Source: Syngnathus acus
Taxonomy: Eukaryota; Chordata; Actinopteri; Syngnathiformes; Syngnathidae
Reading direction: 5' to 3'
DNA length: 64,000 bases
NCBI RefSeq assembly: GCF_901709675.1
Contig: NC_051104.1
Coordinates: forward strand, 6,307,501-6,371,500
Shown here: positions 36,101 to 50,300 of the stretch, piece by piece
Layout of the letters: each line of letters opens with the position of its first letter
Numbering within the stretch: position 1 is the first letter of the stretch
Made by a program: the position numbers and the translations under genes
Notes under the pieces: model-generated
The model's database searches: none
What the model was told of the DNA's origin: nothing
The model's input: the letters and a program-made list of their open reading frames with translations, nothing else

Positions 36101-39100
36101 TAAGCAATTTAATAAACCATTCTAATTTACCACAGAGCTCAAAGATAGTCGTACCAAGTTGGAGACGAATTATTTCCACGCAGGCTCGAACTTGTCCCTC
36201 AATTCACAAAAAGATGAACATTGAGAATGAAGTTTCTTCCCCCCATTGTCACTCACTTGCTTGTTATTCATCGACAGTAAGACGAAAAAGCATTTGAAGA
36301 GCTGCTTTGTGAAAGTCTATGACTTCGCAAGGCCTCGCATACAAAATGAACTCAAAAGCATTATGTGTGTAGTATTAAAAAAAAAAGTCAAATAAAAAAT
36401 GACATTTCCTTGAAATGGGTATTCAACCTTCCTATTTCTCTGTATGTGAGGGTTATTCATACATTAATATTTGACCATAGTTTTATATCTAATTAATTTT
36501 TGCGGTGAAGAAATACATCTGCCACCTTGTTTTTGTTGAAAGAAATAGTGAAAAAGTTTTTTTTCCAAGGTTGAGCCTTCTTTAAACTTTTATTTGTAAT
36601 TGAGTCCCAGTGGATTTTGACTTTCAATATTAATCTTATTGATCATAACAAAGGAGAGGAGGGAGCCTGTATTGCGAGTTCTGCTTCTGATATTTAATCG
36701 CCAAGTCGTTAAGATCGTCACACTTGACCTTCAAAATGAAAACGTTACATTACAACTTCATTTGATACGACTTCATTTGATAGATCTCATAGGTCCTTTA
36801 AAATTGTGTCCGTTTTAAAGGACTCTGACTTCAACCTGCTGAGCTTCCTTCCCGTTAGCAGGTGTCAGGCTAACAGTGTGAGCAGATTTTGTCCAGCTGT
36901 TGATCTTTCCAAGCGATTTAGCTGAATGATGTGTTTTTGCAGCGCCTCATATGCGTCGCTATTACTCTTTCGGCTTCATCTATTATTCACATCCAACTCG
37001 CTTCTTTTTGACCCACATCACATCGGTGGCGGTGCAGGAAAGGCTTGTCCTGTTGCGTTGCTCCTTCTACGTCGACTTTTCTCGATTCCAGCGACCCGCC
37101 TTTGCTAACGCACCGTGCGCTGCTTATTATAAAAAAAGCAGGGCACCTTCACGGCTGACTTTGCAATAACGTTTGCAGAAGCAATCTGTATCCCACTGGC
37201 TTCACATCTGGCCACTTGGGATTCAAACAGCCTGACTTTGTGATTTTAATAAATATAGCAGCAGTATGTCCTGAAAAGCAGACATTAATTTGAGCGACGT
37301 TTACTGAAAATAAATATGGTTTCGATCACCATCATTTTCCATCCATCCATCATGGTTAATAACATATTTGGAAGACAACAGGATGATTGACAGCTGTGCT
37401 TATATTTGTATTTTATTTTTTCAGAACTTCTCCCCAAGCTGCAGCCAAGGCCTTATTCAGCGGCCAGGTAAGAAGACTGAAAAAAAAAATCATTCCTTCC
37501 ACAGCCATGACATCATTTGTTAGCGTTAACATGGCCTCACAATGATAAATGTCTGTCGTATTCCAACCCTAATATTCCAACTCTCATTTTCTTTCTCCAC
37601 AATGACACCTAAAAATAATTTCAGAACAGCAATAGGTAATCATAAGGAAGAGAATGGCGAATGCGTCTTGACAGTGACTATTAGCGGTGTTTGAACAGAG
37701 AAATGACACAAAACAATGACAAATGTCTTCATGAAGAAAAGTGCAGTTTGATTTGAGTCATGATTAAATAAATGAATGGTTTGCCTCGGGGATAGTTGCT
37801 ACATCACCTTTGCGCATCCTTGAACTCGTCAATCTTCATTTAGTTGGATGGCGATATGAATTCAAACAATTCTTCTTATGCTTTAGGTAAAAATTGTATC
37901 ATTTTGCCCATATAAAAAAAAAAAGACTTTCCAAATTTTTACCTGAAAGGAAAAAAGCCTGGGTGACCTAGTCCATGTAAAGTGCACTTCATCAGTGTGT
38001 AGATGTGATTCCCGAATGAACTCCGTGATGAGAGAAGTTGGAGCAAAACAAAATGGCCAGCCAGACTTTTATTTAAATCAACCTTCCATCTTTTTTGCCT
38101 CACTTAGCTAGTCATCGATTTGCGCTTCCTGTTAAGCTAGTACCCATTAGGGTCTGCTTTAAAGCTCACAAGGAACATGATCGTCTAAGACAAGGTCAGA
38201 ACTTCTCGGCTACTCTCCGACTCGCTTTGCTGCTTCCTTGATTGTGAAAATAGCGCACGCCAGAGAGAGAGAAAGAGAGACTGCTCCGAGAGAGATGGCC
38301 ACTGTAGTTTATTGGATAGTGCAGACTTGAGACATTAGAGGCTTGCATTATTGATGTTAGAGTCAATAGAGGTCTTCGACGGCAAACAGGAAGTAGGACG
38401 GAGAAGTACGGACAGGTGCTCTGAGGGATGATGACATTTTTTCCAACTACCTGGCCATGAACGTATAGAATCTGAAAAGACAGAAATATTTTTTTGATGA
38501 GTTCAGGAAAAGAGGCAGCATACAAAATGGATCGTGAATACTTTTAAATTTCCCTAAGCTATCAGTGGAAAAAGGTTTGGAGAGCCTAAGGAGACATATA
38601 GATGGAGCACCCTCATTTTTTTTCCTCACATCACATTAAGAGCCTTTTCATCTCTGGTACTTTGATCAGCTGCTGTCCAAATGGGTTATTTTTTTTGTCT
38701 GAATGGATTCCATCATGCTTTTCTGTACCACTCTGTTCTTTATCTGTTCTTCTTCTCGTTTTCTCGAGATCTCCCCATCATTGTCTACCTGTATAACTTT
38801 TTTTTTGTCTGTGGTCTCTCAAACTCACAGCTCCTGCCTTCAGCATCCGGGCAAGCTGAATTTCGTTTTTAGCGTTATCGAGTTCCCAGCACGCTCAGGT
38901 CGTCCTGCGGGGAGGCAGGGCTTATGTACTGGTTGGCTCTTTGACCTCGTCTCACCTCTCCTGGTTCACCAAGGGAAGCATGAATTGCAGCATTGCGGGT
39001 CCGTACCGCTGGTGAGTACACACGATAAAAGGAAAATTGAAATATTTGTAGTAGATAGAGTTAAGTTCACATGAAAATCCACAGAGTTAAAAAAACAAAA

Positions 39101-42100
39101 CAAAAATTATATACAACACACCATTATGCCATTATAATAAATTGCTGTAACTGGTTGGAGCACTCCTTAAAGCGCAAAAGAAGAAAAGGAGATAGCAACG
39201 TAAGATGTTTGCCTTGGCGGAGGTATTTGAAAACTACTCCATTTGGCTTTCCTTCTTTGAGATTCCACTGATCGCCCGAGTTTGGACCTGTTACGTGGGG
39301 TCGATTAAAATCAAATATAATTTGAATTAAAGCAACTAAATCTTCTCGATCACACCCTGTGGAGTTGAGTTGGAGCTCATAAGTTTTCTCATTAGCCTGT
39401 CTTAGAATGTTAAGTAGATCAATTAATAGATTGGAAGGCCCACAGTGGCTCCTCAGCACTCTTCTAATTACTTCCATTATTTAGAATGCACACTAATGTT
39501 CCGTGACCCTCACACCACAGATTCATGCGAGTTTGAGACCCAACCGCTCCTTTCGACTTCCACCTGACACGTCGGTGCCTGTCGTAATGGTCGGACCTGG
39601 TACGGGTGTCGCGCCCTTCATCGGCTTCCTCCAGCAAAGGTGAACAAATGTATATTCATGCATTCTTTTTCCACTGGTTTTGTGCAGATTGTTGCTCTGA
39701 CCTTTCCGGACCTAGTAATGGAGATTCACAAATGTCTCCGTTTATGTATCCACTGCACATTTCCAGCAAATCTGCTCTGACAGTCGAATGAGCCCGACCT
39801 CAAGCTTGACGTCATCGCATGAGGCGTAATCATAAATGTAATGACAGTCAGCCATTGTTTTATCCATCTAATTAGGAATAAATGACGTCCCTTACAATAT
39901 ATTCATTCCCATAATTTAGTCTGTAATGTGCAGCTTCTTAAATTTGACTTGTCAGGAATATTTGGATGTGACATCAAAAATTTGGGGAGGTTCTGAATTG
40001 ACGGGTAGGCCACAATTGCAAGATGAACTGTCATGAAGAGTTAATGTGACCGTTTGAAGCTTCTCTCACTCGGGCTGACAGATGCGCGTTGAAGCGAGCC
40101 CAAGTCTCCCTGGACTTGTCAGGAAGCAGCGCAAACCTTTTTAGTGTGACTGACACGTTTAAGTCACGGGCGACCTTGCGCGGATGAGGTTGCGGCCCAG
40201 TCAGCTCCAATTGTCTCCAACTCACCTGGACAGATGACAAGCTTTGGAGGGTGGGATGCGTCGCCACTGATCATTTTTTCTGTTCTCAAAATATAAATGG
40301 TAAAAAATAAAAAATATTTACTGCCTGTTGGAGGGGGGAAAAAAAGCACACAGAAAAATGACCTGGAGATCGAATCAGCTTCAACTGGGGTGAGCAAACT
40401 TTCGACACGCCGAAAAATTCATTTGACATTTTTACAAGCAGTTAAGCGCTGTCAATTGTTTTGCACCCCGCTGTCGATTTGACTCATAATCAGGCAGGAA
40501 ATGGACTTTGCACAGCTTAAGTCCAGCAGCTGGCATCGAATTTGAAATGCAAATGTATTGACATTTTAACTTTGCTAGCCACCAGTCGATGTTGTGCACG
40601 GTTGGAATTGCAGTATTTTCAGAAAACTTTTGGTTTTCTTCCCAATGCCATTTAGTAGATTTCTACGGCAGCTCGTTTAGAGGGAAAACTCAATGGACAA
40701 TGAATCCTTTTAGGTCTCATGTGGCAAGCAAACTTCATCTTGATTTAATTCCACATAATCTTACCTATGAAATTTATTTACATGATTTATATTTTACTAT
40801 TTGGCAGCCACCTCTTATTCATGAGCTAAATAGAGTAGAGGAACAAAACAGGGTATGTCAACATTGCAAAACAATTTGAAATATCAACATTACCATTTTA
40901 ACATTTTATTTATGTAAATTGGTGAGGCCACCAGCAGTATTCAAATCATTACTTCAGGTTTTGTTTTTTCTAACTACAGACACCGCAACCCCGAAGCAAA
41001 TTCCACCTCGCATTGCTTTTGTTCTGGCATAAATGTTTTCTTTGTTTTCCCTCCATTGTCGGAGTTTAAACTCACATATGCAGAGTTCAGCTGATAACAT
41101 TTTGCCGTTTCCATTTTGCATCTCATCCCGCTGCATTGTTCCAAATACGATTGCGCCGATTGACGTGCGGTTTGCGATAACAGCCGCTAGTTTGTTAACA
41201 GTCCAATCATGCTGAGACCCTTAATGCTAATCAATTTTGTTTTGTAAAAATACATTTTGGAATTCAGATTGCGACCGGAAGAAGCCTCAATAAAAGGTCA
41301 CAGACTCACTAGGTGGTGTCAAATGATTATTTTTTTTAAAGAAGCTCTCCAACTCAGGTTGTTTGTTATTGATTCTATGCAAAATCATGTCTGCTGTTTT
41401 TTTTTTTTCCACAGCGGTGACAGCAGTAAAATAAATATAACATATAACACCTGTCATATCCTTTATGCCGTTAAAGAGAAAATTGATGCCAGAGGCTAAA
41501 CTTGACAAGGATGACAACCAGCCAAAGCTTTTGGTAACCTGGACAATCTAATACAAGAGAGAAATTATTAAATAATTTAATCTTTTTTTTTTTTTATGAT
41601 AGCGATTCACAGTTTTGACACGTTTACGGAGGCGTTTTATTATTTTCTGCTCCTTCTTTCTGTGTTTGAAATGCGGAACCAGACACGTTGACGCTGTCAC
41701 TTAATGCGAAAGAAATCCACCCCGCTTGCTCGGAAGTCAGGAGAGTAAACCATTACCCCATCAGTGACCTAATGAAATGTACCTTACAAGATAATTAGGA
41801 TGTTTAGCGAGTCCTAACCCTCCTCCTCTTCCTCACTATATGGCGCGTTTCTGGTGCGGACCAAAATGGAGTGCTCTCCTCATGGGATCGTGTTGCACTC
41901 TGTTAAGAGTCTGCCGATGCAATGATATAATTTGTATTCAGGGAAAGGCGCCAGAATAGAAGCCAGCTTTTTTTCATATTAGTATTGATTCCTTCAGGGC
42001 GGGCGGCACACTAAAATGAGTTTATTTGAAGTTGTTTTTGCAGATCAGAATGCCCAGGATGCAAAATGAAAGGAATTGGAATGATGCTTTTGTTGATGAT

Positions 42101-45100
42101 TGACACCAAAATTAAAGGCTTGCTTGTTTTCTTTTTTTTTTTTTTTAAATCATTTGGTTATCCCTTTCCTGAAATTTGTTTCTTGATTTTAAATTGAAAT
42201 GTGCCAAAAATGCTCAGAGGTGAGATCGACTGTTTGCGGCAAGACTATTAATCATATTTGTTCTGTTTGGCTTTCAAAACAATTGAGTAGCGGAAGTTAA
42301 ACTTCATGACAAGGAACTTGAGAGAGGGAGAGATTCCGCTTCCGACTTTCTTTGTTTCCGGCACCGACCGGGATGCTTGATAGACAGACAGCTCCTTCCC
42401 TTTTCTTGCCTGTCTCTTCTTTGTGAGTTTCATCATGTTGTCAGGGGAGAAATTCTCACCAGAACCCTTCAACAAATGTAAAAGCAATCTCGTTTGTTTG
42501 CTGTTCCTAAAGGAATTTTCTTTTTCTGTCCATTCAAGCAATCCAGCAAAAGTGGATTTAAGATTATTTGACATGAGTTTAATATGAGGGAGAGCATATT
42601 ACATATTTTTTCTTTATCTGAAAATGACTTCCTCTGATGAAGACATTTGAAAAGCATTGCTTGAGGTGTTCTCAGTCATTCAAATTTGCAAACACCTCTA
42701 ATTGGTTGATCAGCGACTAAATGATAGCATTCATTGATATGCATTGTGCGGCAGACCATTTAAGAGTCGGGCTGCTTAATTCTTTAGATTGCACACGCAG
42801 AGGAGGATTCAATCTTGCTAAATAGGAAAGGACACCCAAGGATACCCAGCATTTCCCAAAAGAGATAGTATAAAGAGCTCAATTTAATTGTTTCACTTTT
42901 GATGTCTTATTTTTATCTTTAGACTTGAAGGAGATAGCAAGATCGGATAACGCACTTGTTTTATTTGGAACTCATTTTCTATACATGAAAGAAACCTTTG
43001 TGGTCAATTCAATTAGCTGCACTTGATTGGGTGCTTTATAACCATCTGGACATTTTCTGTCAGGTTTGTCGTCATTTGTAAGGTTGCTAGTCAGTCACAA
43101 GGCACAAACAGATCAAAATCATGTCTTGAATGAACCAGTCAATTTAGTTAGTGAGGTTTATAGCTGCAATGGTTACAAATAACCCATGGGAAGAGTTTGT
43201 TTCATAAAGTAGAACAAAACTAATAGAACAGCTTTAATTGGGGGAAAAAAAAGTGTAAAACGGTGGCAAATGCTCCCTAATCAATTTCGTACAATTTTGC
43301 ACGCGTTAACAGATGACTTGCTTCAGTGATTGAAGACGGGGAGTCAGTTAATAGAAAAATAAACGAGTTTATTAGCAACAATTGCGTTGTGCTCATGATA
43401 TTTAGAAAGTATAGGATGAGAATTCGATTGTAGTATTTTTTATTTATTTTTTTTGCTGTCACATGATATCTATCACAAAGTATATCATAATAGCTGTCCA
43501 ATTATTTGTTAATTTCAGCCCGCCCTGAGTGCACAGTGATGGCTGGTGCAAAATTAATCAGACCCACAGCAGACATGATCAGAATATCTTTGCTTCCATT
43601 TTAGCTTTGTGGCCGCTCTCGCCAGTCATCTTAGCAGATGTCAGGAACAGATAATGCTTTTGAGATTCTGCTGCTGGCATCATGAAAAGGTTAAGGGGGT
43701 CAGCATTTATTCTCTCTCGTTGGCGCCTCGACCACAAGGTGTGGGATGAAGGAGCAGGGACACTGACAGAGATTCTTCTCGCCACACCTACTAAAAATGA
43801 CATTTCCGGCCTCCGAAAGAATCCCTGAAAAGTTTCACTTTTTGTGCACTCGTCGGATTTTTATTGTTGTATATTGTTCTCTTCCCTCTCTCGTCATCAT
43901 CTCATTCTGTGCATAAGGCAATCGCTGCCACTGCAGATTTTGCTTAACCACTCTTCTTTAACCTCTGAGAATAGATTTTCTCTCGCCCATCTGTTTTTTT
44001 TTTTTCTTTGTGAATGAAGATTGACCGATAACAGTCCCTGTTTGACTTTCAGAGAAAAGGAGAGGCAGCAGAATCCCGATGCCGTGTTCGGTGAGACCTG
44101 GTTGTTTTTCGGTTGTCGCTACAGAGACCAAGACTACCTGTTCAGGTAAGCTCTCCGTTAATTGTCGCGTATGCTTTGCATACTTTTCACCTTGACATAA
44201 GGACACTCAAAGTATTCCATTATTTTTAATAGCTTTAAGTGCTTAAGAAATTCTGCTATTCTAGCATTATGTAAATGAGGGAATGACTATACAGCAGCTT
44301 GGTGGAGTCGATATTTGCACATGTGCCTCAGTCACACTCAAGAAGTGATCATTTGAATTTCAATCACAATGGATTTAAGGTATTTTTACATTTAAATGAG
44401 GTGAATGGTGTAGGAAGACTTCTTATATGCAGTATGTCTGCCACCTTTTTTCTTTCTTTCTTTCTTTTTAAGAATGTTCCATCCTGTTGATTTGGCAAAG
44501 CCAATGTTTTTGCTCCACTATCATCTCCCTGGGGTTTGTTTGTTTTGGTTTTCAGCTTGATAATGGCTTGCTTCACTGATAGTGACAGCACTTTGGCTCT
44601 CATATTGAGAGTTGACCGCAACACATTCCAAATGCAAATAGCTCACTTGAAATGAACGCTCAACCTTTTGTCAGCTCCTTGTAAATAGGATAATGATGGA
44701 ATAACAGCTTAGCAGCCAATTGTCCTGTCAATTGTCGACTTTTTGAAGCGCAAGAACAAGAAGCACATGCACAAATGATTCGACACTGCTCACCTGATTT
44801 GAATGTAAAAAATAAAGCTGGCAGTTTTTTATTTTTGAATCAATTTATTAAGAGCCAAAAAGATGAGAATTACAAGCGAGCTGTCCCAATATTTATGATC
44901 CTGACTGTGTGTTTTATCTTAATAAGTTCAGGGTTGCATGCCTATTATTTTGAAATCTTCCTCACCGTGGGAGTCAAATGAATCTCGGATCGCACTCAAT
45001 GTCGTTTAAAAAAATGCATTAGCCGGCTGTCAGGTGCTATCAAAGAAATCGCCGATGCTAAAGTGTCCAAAATAAGAGTTCCAGTTAAATACAAATGATA

Positions 45101-47384
45101 ATTGTTTAAGTATTAGAGATGTGAACATTTCATAGATTAAAAACAATTTCTTCCCCGTGTTATTGATTCGTAGAAAAATGATAATCATCTCCCTGTCGGC
45201 AGTCGTCAAGGCTCGCCCCAGTCGCATTAAGTCACACTGCATAGATTTGAAAAAACAAATTCAGTGTTGCATAACAACAGAAATCCTTGGAGTCCCTCTC
45301 TATTATCGCATCCTAAGCAGCTGAATAGTTTAACTTTATTTTTAGTTGTATTTGATTTGTCTGAATAATTCACTTTTCGTGGTCAGAATTATTTTTGGGA
45401 GCGATAAACACTAAACAACACAAGATTTCAATTTTCCTCCCATTTTAAATAAGTCATTGGTTTACCTGAGGCACACACCTTGACTCACCATGTCAGAGCC
45501 ATAGTTTCCTCGGTGAGTGGTGTTGCTCAGACCTTCTTCCTCCTCGGGCTCTGTAGATAGCAAGGCAGAGGAGAGAAGAAGTTGGCAAGCTCACCTCACT
45601 CGATAGGGAGCAAGGGTACACCCAACAGCAGGATTGATTAGAAAAACGCGTTTACAACACTGCTTCGACCTTCTGCTTTTCTTGTTAGCAAAATAAATTA
45701 CTGTCTGGCACAGCTTTTCTTGGACCTTTTGGCTCATCGGTGTTGTTTTTTCTATTGAGCCTGACGGTTGTTTTTGTTCTTTGCAAATGTTGGTTGAGGA
45801 AATCCACACTGAAATGTCTTAAGGGGATGTTGGATGTGCTGGTGTGTTAGGTCACAAGGCCATGGCTCGGCATATCCAGATTTAGTCTCTCCTCATGAGG
45901 ATGGGGAAAAACTGTTCAGTTTTGCCGGAAGGATTTTGGAAAAAGAATACAGGTCGTTTGCTGTATTCACCAAAAACAGTGGTGTGTTTGTTTTTTGTTT
46001 TTTTTGCCTCACCCAAATGACAGAAAGTCTCTGATACACCTTTGACTGAACCAAACCACCTGATTTTTTTTTTCCTCTCTCCAGGGAGGAGCTGGAGGGC
46101 TTTGTATCCAGTGGCACCTTGGACCACCTCATGGTGTGTTTCTCCAGAGATAACCAGAAGGAGGAGGCCATCGTTTCAGAGAGACCTCCCAAATATGTCC
46201 AACACAACATGTTGCGCCACAGCCACAAAATCATCAACATCTTGATCAGACAAAACGCTTGCCTCTATGTTTGTGGGTAAGACTTGATTTTTTCTTTTTT
46301 TCTTTTTATCTTGGGACTCTGTATGTTGAGTTGAGATTCAGAGCGAAGGATATTTATTGATTACTTTATTAAGAAGTCTGCATCAATACTTTGTCCGTGG
46401 TCAATATAACCTCGCTTGTTTTAAATTATAATAATGAATAAATGATCAATCCACGATGTCAGCAACATATTCAAGATTGAGCTCCTACTTGACGCGAAAT
46501 TTTATTCTCTACACGACTGAATAAATAGCTCTTACTTTATAATGAACGGCTTGGTAAGATTATGCAAATATTTCAAGATATTAAGAGAAAAGGAGATTTA
46601 GAATGGTTTTGAATCATTTTGGTAGAAACCATTTACTACAGGAGTCTAAATTAGTTTTGATGAGAGTGGAAATATTTTTTTTATCCATCGCAGGATGATT
46701 ACGATGAGGGCGGTGGACATGCATGATAAATGAACTGCTTGATCAATCTTTTGCTAAGAACGCAAATGCACGTTGTTGTGAACCAAGCAAAATATGATTT
46801 CCTGCATACATAGACTTCCCATATATTCATTTCTCTCAGTGCAGTTTGAGGAAGACAATGAATGATGCATAGAAATGAGCCACGCCAACAGTTTTATAGC
46901 TCAGAGTCCCATGATTTATCGAGAGGGTCTCACTTTTTATCACCGCGGGGCTACCTGCTTCATCTAAATGATCTTTGAAACATCCGGACTAAATTCATTA
47001 AAATAAATCCCACCTCTACGTCAACAGAATGATGAATCCCTCCCAAAATGCCGCAATTGCAAAATACGGGCTTTGTCAGAATGTTTGATTTATGACCATT
47101 GTCATTTAGGGGATGGAATTTTTCAGGTGTCATGATGATCATTTAAAAGTTCTAGATTGTGTCGTCTAACCACAAAATAAAGTGCAATGTTCATCGGGCA
47201 ATGTGGTGGGACAACAAAATTGATATTCTCCTCTTCCAGAGATGCAAAGAACATGGCTAGAGATGTAAACGACACCCTGGTGGAGATGATCATGAGTGAG
47301 CTCCAGGTGGACCAACTGGAGGCCATGAAGCAACTGGCTAGCCTGAGGGAGGAGAAACGCTACTTGCAGGACATCTGGGGATAA
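33145..47384 (+). CDS. mtrr: Methionine synthase reductase (complete, 14 coding exons)
   Basis: A cytosolic diflavin reductase that passes electrons from NADPH via FAD and FMN to reactivate cobalamin in methionine synthase. Coding exons: 33145-33288, 33418-33571, 33645-33762, 33860-34238, 34306-34419, 34516-34672, 34812-34900, 35077-35257, 37425-37467, 38831-39011, 39521-39639, 44053-44145, 46085-46276 and 47240-47384, totalling 702 aa (human about 698). Domains in order: FMN-binding flavodoxin ([49 protein letters not shown]); a variable linker rich in Ser/Pro in exon 4; connecting and FAD domain (LQPRPYS, GLCTGWL); NADPH domain ([31 protein letters not shown]). It ends [11 protein letters not shown]. 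Exons 1-8 are packed into 2.1 kb, but introns 8-13 total about 11.4 kb. A likely poly(A) signal is AATAAA at 48154-48159. Confidence 0.96.
35258..37424. other. mtrr intron 8 (2.2 kb)
   Basis: Non-coding interval between mtrr exons 8 and 9. It contains a poly-C run near 36057-36066 and several T runs. No supportable exon, RNA gene or mobile element is recognised. Confidence 0.5.
37468..38830. other. mtrr intron 9 (1.4 kb)
   Basis: Non-coding interval between the 43-nt exon 9 and exon 10. It includes a purine-rich GAGAGA stretch at about 38261-38296. No coding exon is seen on either strand. Confidence 0.45.
39640..44052. other. mtrr intron 11 (4.4 kb)
   Basis: The longest mtrr intron. It is AT-rich with many TAAT-type homeodomain core motifs and several T runs (41581-41595, 42129-42146). 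A minus-strand exon-like segment around 41437-41539 has a good acceptor but a weak donor and is not called. Nothing else is supportable. Confidence 0.4.
44146..46084. other. mtrr intron 12 (1.9 kb) with an antisense exon-like module
   Basis: Non-coding for mtrr. On the minus strand, 45550-45489 is framed by the acceptor CTATCTACAG and the donor GTGAGTCAAG and is open in one phase (translation [20 protein letters not shown] after a split codon). It is described in the findings rather than called as a gene because no family match is recognised. Confidence 0.35.
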
Positions 47385-50300
47385 AAGAGGTCTTCTCTTT
47401 TTTTGTTTTTAAAAACAAATATGATCCAAAACTCAACACACTTAGCTGTAACCTTCTGAGCTAACTGCAAGGCATTGCTTTAGAGCAACCCTGCTGACCT
47501 CAGTGTTGACATCATCTCCTGCTTTGCTCGTTGAGCAAAAGTGACCTTAGCCAGTCCAATATTGCTGCTTATTTGTTCTTACGGTGTGAAAATGCTTTTA
47601 GGCTTGACAAGCACTCCATGTTTATCCTGCCAGTAAAAGTATTTAAGTCAGATTTGATGGAGGGATTTCAATGAGACGGAAACTGGCATTCGGTTCCTCC
47701 CTAGATAAACAAAAGTCATTTACATGCAAATATAAAAAGGATTTTGCAGGGTTTAGAAGTTTTTTGGTTTTTTTTACGTGCAAAACTCACTGCCAACTTA
47801 ATAAACCGCATTTGAAAATGAACTTGTGAAGGCCACACACACACAAAAACTCAAATCATTTTTTTAAAATGGATTTTTAATGAAAATACATGAAATACAA
47901 ATACATTACCGGAACAATACAAGGCGTATTTTTTTTTTATTATTCATCATGAGAAAGTGTACTGGGAAGTTCAGAGTGAGCATAGAGGGCATAAATATCC
48001 ATCATAAAGCTCTCAGCTCTGAGAATAATCCCCCCGACTTGACTTTGTTTGGGTCTGCCCGCATGCACAATGTTATTTTGGACTCCTTCAAACATTTCCC
48101 CAGCTGAGCTACCATCTCAAACACACACTGCCTGTCATATTGTGTGGTATGGAAATAAAATCATTCGAATAAACTTCAACCCATGATCTCCTCTTTTAGC
48201 CTTTGTTTCTCAAATTGAATGTCTTCAGATGCAAATGACTTGTCTTTCTGAACTTCTATTCGAGCAGCTATAATGAAAAACAGTGACATTTGTATTTGAT
48301 TTTTTTTCAAACTCACAAACTTGAAGGTGCCTTTGGTTAACGAATGAAAGCATCTGCTAATTGAAGTCTTTTTGTGGTGCTGGTTCTTTGCGTGCCGCAG
48401 AGCCCCAGTGAGAGGCTTCCTCAGAATTAAATCTTCTAACAGCGGTCGTTTTATTTCTCGTTTTGAAGGGAGGGTAGAGGGGAAAAAACATGTTTACAAT
48501 CTTCCACTGCTTGCACCGTTGATGACACACCATTTAATTTGCTCTCAAGGCGGGTAAACAAAACCGTCACCGTCCTGGAAAACCACCCCTGACTGTGACT
48601 AATTGGTTTAATACCAACTTGTCAAAGAGGGCAAAAAAAAAAATCTGCAAAGCTGCGATCATTGTCACTACTTTACCTTAACTCATCCACTGAATTATCT
48701 CCAGAACGTGACTACAAATGTTCTCCCTTGCACAATTCATGTCACCCAGTCCTGCGACCCCTGAGGTCCGAGGCCAGTTTAAAGTTATGGCTTCATAATT
48801 AAAAAAACTCCACGGTGTTGATATTGTCCTGCAGCGAAAAGAGGGCAACAGTTTGGAATAAATCAGAGCATGTTAGAGGTCAGTGCGACCGGAGAGCAGT
48901 AACACCCCAGTGATAGATGCCCCTTGTTAAAAATGGCTAAATGAAGCAGAAAGATGTGTGCTAGCGTTAATGACTCTTATTATGAAAGTGTTGAACGAGA
49001 CTTGCAAAGAGGTGCACTTCACCGCCGTGGTGCCTCAAGTACTCCACGTCGTGATGAGGTTAGGAGTCTAATCAGCCTGGTGACACATCATTTGGTTTTG
49101 CTTTCAGGGACTAACTGGAGTGTACTTTTTAGCAAGAGGCAAAATTCATCCATTTTTTCTTTCTAGCAATCTATTTACACCTTCTCAATAATTTAGCAAT
49201 ACAGAAAAGCCACACCAAGAAGTCCATATTGAACTGCTTTGTCGATTCACTCTTGATTCATATCATCAAATATTTACCTTGGTCGTTAAATATGTAGTGT
49301 GAGGATATTCCGACGCTAAAAGTAATTATTTTTGGGGAGAAAATGTCATTACATTTTCTTGCATAATGAATGGCGGCGTCGGTGTCGGTTCGAGACAGTT
49401 AAACCGTACCTTCACCTTCAGGAGGATCCTCATTGCCCTCAAATGTGAGCGAAAGGAAATGAGAAAATACTTTTTATATTACATTACAGATAAGGAACCC
49501 AAATCCCCCAAACAAGTAAATGAGATGATACACTATGGACCATGACTAAGGACATTTCTAAGTGACCTCAAACTTTTGATATACATTGGGCGGCCATTTT
49601 GTTCCCCTCGACAATCCAATGAGATCGATTCCAAGAGGTGAATCATTTTCAAGCAGACGCAGCATCGTTGTTAAACCATGAAAACAAAGTGCCAAACATA
49701 AAACTTGAAAATGCTCTCTTCATGGACACATAAATAGTCCAGCTAAAGTTGACACGTGAACTTTTCTGCCAATCTTGTCTTGTGTCAATCATCCTCTCTT
49801 TGGCTTCAGAGGTACTAAGATGTTGCAAGATGGTTTGTGTAAAGGTCACCCCGGCCTGCACACTTTTAATCCATTTTCCTCAAGGTCTGCAACAAATATT
49901 TGTACTTATACAAGGTATCAGGTTCATACAGTTGTCACACTATTTTATTCTAAGCTGCTCAGGCTCTCAAAAATATGCAGGTATTTTTTTTTTAATGATA
50001 GCAAAAACAGCGAGTAACCTAATTTTATTTGTGTCAAGCTGCAACATTATGCTTGGTAGGTTAAATGCAAACAAGCCATGGTGGTATAATAAGACGAGTT
50101 CTTAACAGCAGTATGTCAGGATCACCGTGTAAAACGACCACTAAGCTCTACAAAGTCTCTTAATCACTCCTTGTCTCGAGGGGAGGGCAAAACATGCAAG
50201 CTCGACACCAAGTGCTGCCTAATTCTCCTTACATGCACACGCGTTGTACACGTATGCATTGAAATGCTAAATTGTGAACAAAAGCAATTATGTGGAGTGA

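Noticed and set aside
39124-39477. 117-codon minus-strand open frame in mtrr intron 10
   Set aside because: The peptide resembles no family, splice and start context are poor, and chance frames of this length occur elsewhere in the window.
41437-41539. Minus-strand exon-like segment in mtrr intron 11
   Set aside because: The acceptor is good, but the donor GTGTTATATG is weak and the peptide is not recognisable.
49411-49438. Minus-strand exon-like segment with acidic translation (GNEDPPEGE)
   Set aside because: Its phase does not fit after the 54353-54337 candidate, and the donor GTACGG is moderate; it was left out of the proposed chain.
49749-50105. 118-codon plus-strand open frame in the gene-poor interval
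   Set aside because: AT-rich, low-complexity translation without splice signals or family resemblance.
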